A stretch of DNA of 6,825 nucleotides from Elusimicrobia bacterium CG06_land_8_20_14_3_00_38_11 (GTDB lineage Bacteria > Elusimicrobiota > UBA8919). Shown here piece after piece: positions 4,312 to 6,825 of the stretch (position 1 is the first letter of the stretch; each line of letters starts with the position of its first letter). Location: the NCBI GenBank assembly GCA_002780205.1, contig PEVQ01000047.1:1-6825 (forward strand), read 5' to 3'. The notes under the pieces were generated by a model. That model saw nothing but the letters and a program-made list of their open reading frames with translations. It did not search any database and was not told where the DNA came from. Made by a program: the position numbers and the translations under genes.

Positions 4312-6675
4312 ATGGGAATAGATGCAATAAATAATTTCAATAAAGTTGATTTACAAAATATGCCGCCGGATGTTGCGGAATTATACGGGAAAAGAATTTC
4401 CGATTTGAACGAAAGGCAAAAAAATATTTTAGATGATGCGCTTTCCTCACTGACGCTTCGTTCTCAACAGACCGTGAAACAACTTTTGACAATTTCACAG
4501 CGGCTTAATCCGGAGCAGTTAGAGGCGGTATTTCACAATCATAAAACCGGAGGAGCTCTTCTTATTTTTGCCTGCGCCGGCAGCGGTAAGACGACAGCCC
4601 TCACTTACAGAATTATTTATCTGATATTATCCGGAGTTAATCCCCAAAACATTCTTGCACTTACATTTACCGTTAAAGCGGCGGAGGAGATGCGAGCCCG
4701 CATTAAAAGATTTTTCCTTTCCGTAAAAGAGGGCATGACGGAAGAACAGTATCAGATAATTTCCGAACAGATTTCTAAAATGTGGGTGGGAACATTTCAC
4801 TCAATTTGTCTAAAAGTGTTAAAGGAAGAATCTCCTACCGACGACGGACGGACCTGGCTTAATGCAGAAAGGGTCGGTATTCCGGCGGGATTTAAGATTT
4901 TAGAAAACCCGTATAAGGTGTTAAAACCCTGTTTTGATTTGGAATTTGCGACTGCTCCGAATATGAAATACGACGATGTTTCATTAAAAATAGAGCACTG
5001 GAAAAATGAACTTATAAACGTTGAACATATAAAAAAAAGTGCCCTCAAAGAGGAGCGGCATATAATCCCGGTTTACGAAAGATATCAAAATACTTTGAAA
5101 CAGCAGGGGCTTATTGATTTCAACGATATGATGATGCTTGTTGTGGATTTATTTGACAAGTTTCCGACGGTGCTGTCGTGGTATCAGCGGCGTTTCAAGT
5201 TTATTCTTGTGGACGAATATCAGGATACGAATTACGCTCAGTATACCCTTTGCAAAAAACTTGTCGGCAAGTCACAAAATCTTTTTGTGGTAGGCGATGA
5301 CGACCAATCAATTTACGCATGGCGCGGAGCCGACATAAGAAACATTCTGTTTTTTGAGAAGGATTACCCGAATTGCACCAACATCAAACTTGTAAAAAAT
5401 TATCGCTCCACTGCGACTATTATCACCGCCGCGAACGAGGTATTCAAAAAATATAAACCGAAACATCTTGTCAAGACGATTGAGCCGATTAAAAGAAAAA
5501 ATGACGGTTCTTTGGACTTCGGCGATGCGATTACCGTCTATAAAGCGAAAGATGAAAATGACGAAATGAATTTCTGCGTGTTTGAAATGGAGCGACTCAA
5601 ACAAAAGGACTCAAATGCCCGGTGGAATGATTTTGCGATTTTATACCGCACCCATGAGCAATCAAAGGTTGCAAAAAAAATTCTGGAAAGCAAAAAAATC
5701 CCGTTTATCGTCTATAATCCACATTTCTGGCAGAGAAAAGAGGTGCAGGACATCTGCTCGTATCTTAAAGTGTTAGACTTTTACCTCAAGTTGCATAAAA
5801 AAGTTTTTAAGGAACCGATGCCGAGGATTGCCATTGAGGGTTCTTCTATTGAGGGAGATATTAAGCGGCTTTATTATCTGCCGCCGGTTTCATTTTCCGC
5901 CATTGAAAACGAGATAATGTCTCATATTTTTAACCCGTATAAACTTTTTACCGACGGAAAAGTTCTTGAAGATATGCTTCGCCGTTTAACCGACGAAACC
6001 AGCAAAAAGAAATTCCTAAAACTTTTTGAGATTTTTTCGGGCATAGCAAATTCCGGCCCGCAAATGTCTTTATCCGATGCAATAGGTTATATTTTGGAAA
6101 AAGGCGGCTATCTAAGTTTGTATCAGAAAGCCGCATTTCAGACGGAGCAGGAAAAAGAGTCGGTAAGATTCGCTCTCGCAGTAAAAGAGGAAGCAGCTGA
6201 TTTTGAAAGGGTTCGCGGCGGCAATCTTCCCCTTTACGAGAAAATTGATATGTTCATTGAAAGTATATCAATGAGAGGGAAATCAACCGAGCAATCGGCG
6301 CTGAAAACGGCTGATGATTATGTCAATGTGATGTCGCTGCACGCAGCAAAAGGTCTGGAATTTAACACCGTATTTTTTATCGGGCTTGAAGAAAATATAA
6401 TTCCGATAAAGCATTTTTCCGAGGAAAAAATCTCAAAAAAAGAAAAGGAAAAACGGATTGAAGAAGAGCGCCGGCTTTTTTATGTGGGTCTTACCCGTGC
6501 AAAAGAGCGGCTGTTCCTTACATATGCGGACACGAGAAACTGGTACGGCAAGCCGCAGCAGTTTGAACCGTCTCGATTTTTGAACTGCCTGCCCGGCAAA
6601 CTTTTGGATAAAGGGAGTTTTGCCGTCGGATTCTGGGAAAAGTTTAAGTATTTTTTGGTGAAGATGTTCAGATGA
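4312..6675 (+). CDS. UvrD/PcrA/Rep-type superfamily 1A ATP-dependent DNA helicase
   Basis: 787 residues, a little longer than typical UvrD/PcrA. All superfamily 1A motifs are present in order: Q motif LNPEQLEAV (65-73), Walker A CAGSGKTT (88-95), Ia TFTVKAAEEM (118-127), Ib GTFHS (160-164), II DEYQDTN (301-307), III GDDDQSIYAWRGA (328-340), IV NYRST (363-367), V LHAAKGLEF (676-684) and VI ERRLFYVGLTRAKE (719-732). The protein should move 3' to 5' on single-stranded DNA and act in repair or in removing proteins from DNA. No nuclease domain is seen after motif VI, which argues against RecB or AddA. About 64 residues precede the Q motif, whereas UvrD and PcrA usually begin close to it. The exact paralogue cannot be fixed, so no symbol is given. 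The gene starts 30 bases after the RAYT palindrome and ends five bases before repeat E3. Confidence 0.95.
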   Translation: MGIDAINNFNKVDLQNMPPDVAELYGKRISDLNERQKNILDDALSSLTLRSQQTVKQLLTISQRLNPEQLEAVFHNHKTGGALLIFACAGSGKTTALTYRIIYLILSGVNPQNILALTFTVKAAEEMRARIKRFFLSVKEGMTEEQYQIISEQISKMWVGTFHSICLKVLKEESPTDDGRTWLNAERVGIPAGFKILENPYKVLKPCFDLEFATAPNMKYDDVSLKIEHWKNELINVEHIKKSALKEERHIIPVYERYQNTLKQQGLIDFNDMMMLVVDLFDKFPTVLSWYQRRFKFILVDEYQDTNYAQYTLCKKLVGKSQNLFVVGDDDQSIYAWRGADIRNILFFEKDYPNCTNIKLVKNYRSTATIITAANEVFKKYKPKHLVKTIEPIKRKNDGSLDFGDAITVYKAKDENDEMNFCVFEMERLKQKDSNARWNDFAILYRTHEQSKVAKKILESKKIPFIVYNPHFWQRKEVQDICSYLKVLDFYLKLHKKVFKEPMPRIAIEGSSIEGDIKRLYYLPPVSFSAIENEIMSHIFNPYKLFTDGKVLEDMLRRLTDETSKKKFLKLFEIFSGIANSGPQMSLSDAIGYILEKGGYLSLYQKAAFQTEQEKESVRFALAVKEEAADFERVRGGNLPLYEKIDMFIESISMRGKSTEQSALKTADDYVNVMSLHAAKGLEFNTVFFIGLEENIIPIKHFSEEKISKKEKEKRIEEERRLFYVGLTRAKERLFLTYADTRNWYGKPQQFEPSRFLNCLPGKLLDKGSFAVGFWEKFKYFLVKMFR

Positions 6676-6679
6676 AAGG

Positions 6680-6825
6680 CAATTAAAAATTAAAAGTTAA
6701 AAATGAAAAATTGCGGAGTTTTTTATTAAAATCTTTTACATAAATTTTTAATTTTACATTTTTACTAAGGGGAGCATAAAATACTTTACATGAAAAGGAT
6801 GTCATTCTGAGCCGAAGGCGAAGAA
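6680..6825. repeat. Composite repeat E3, cut by the window edge
   Basis: The unit opens with CAATTAAAAAT like E1 and E2. Positions 6678-6755 match E2 at 75 of 78 bases. Positions 6762-6792 match the reverse complement of the right inner arm of E1 (1741-1771) at 30 of 31. A core starting TGTCAT begins at 6800. It has the same order as the left half of E1 (AT-rich arm, inner arm, core); the right half would lie beyond the window. It starts five bases after the helicase stop codon. Confidence 0.78.
6800..6825. repeat. REP-like core of E3, TGTCATTCTGAGC type, partial
   Basis: TGTCATTCTGA is followed by GCC-GAA-GGC, a short hairpin flanked by TTCT and AGAA (6804-6807 and 6821-6824), so a longer imperfect stem is possible. 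From memory, this is a very widespread bacterial intergenic repeat type. It occupies the same place in E3 as the different cloverleaf core in E1, sharing only the first six bases. Confidence 0.65.

Noticed and set aside
5582..5776. 64-codon plus-strand frame inside the helicase gene
   Set aside because: It is a shifted frame within a conserved helicase coding region and has no features of its own.
1..6825. One undescribed defence or DNA-uptake system made of ComEC, Cas4-like protein, phospholipase-fold protein and helicase
   Set aside because: Shared DNA-related themes and strand are not enough. Mobile units lie between most of the genes, and only the Cas4-like and phospholipase-like genes are tightly coupled.

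Overview
The window reads as an AT-rich bacterial chromosome segment in which every recognisable gene lies on the + strand. The genes use the standard code, with TAA, TAG and TGA all acting as stops. The mix of a divergent ComEC, a membrane-anchored Cas4-like protein, many palindromic intergenic repeats and weak Shine-Dalgarno sequences looks like an uncultivated candidate-phylum bacterium (for example the Elusimicrobiota or Omnitrophota type). That placement is an impression and not a demonstrated identity. No rRNA, tRNA, CRISPR array or phage gene is visible.

Layout. Bases 1-1548 are the C-terminal part of a ComEC/Rec2 DNA-uptake channel; its beta-lactamase-like domain has lost its metal-binding residues. 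Bases 1552-1796 hold a nested palindromic repeat (E1) with a cloverleaf-like core. Bases 1797-2635 hold a Cas4-like PD-(D/E)XK gene that appears to be cut in two by a second, shorter copy of the repeat (E2). The N-terminal piece (52 codons) keeps the first iron-sulfur cysteine; the C-terminal piece keeps a membrane helix, the nuclease core and the other three cysteines. The C-terminal piece overlaps by an ATGA junction with an exported zinc-dependent phospholipase C/S1-P1 nuclease-fold protein carrying C-terminal TPRs (2632-3705). The signal-peptide region of that gene is built from an inverted GGGTNNA repeat. Bases 3743-4281 are a compact element with a REP-associated tyrosine transposase (RAYT) between two GTAG-preceded palindromes. 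Bases 4312-6675 encode a UvrD/PcrA/Rep superfamily helicase. It is followed within five bases by a third repeat copy (E3) that runs off the window.

How it fits together. Three of the genes (ComEC, Cas4-like nuclease, UvrD-type helicase) act on DNA, and the first two are membrane proteins, but nothing here shows that they form one system. The strongest unusual signal is the mobile repeat layer. E1, E2 and E3 are modular copies of one family, and their right ends place an ATG at the same position in front of both halves of the split gene. A separate RAYT/REP-like unit and a third repeat type (GGGTNNA) have also invaded the same few kilobases, the last of them inside a reading frame.
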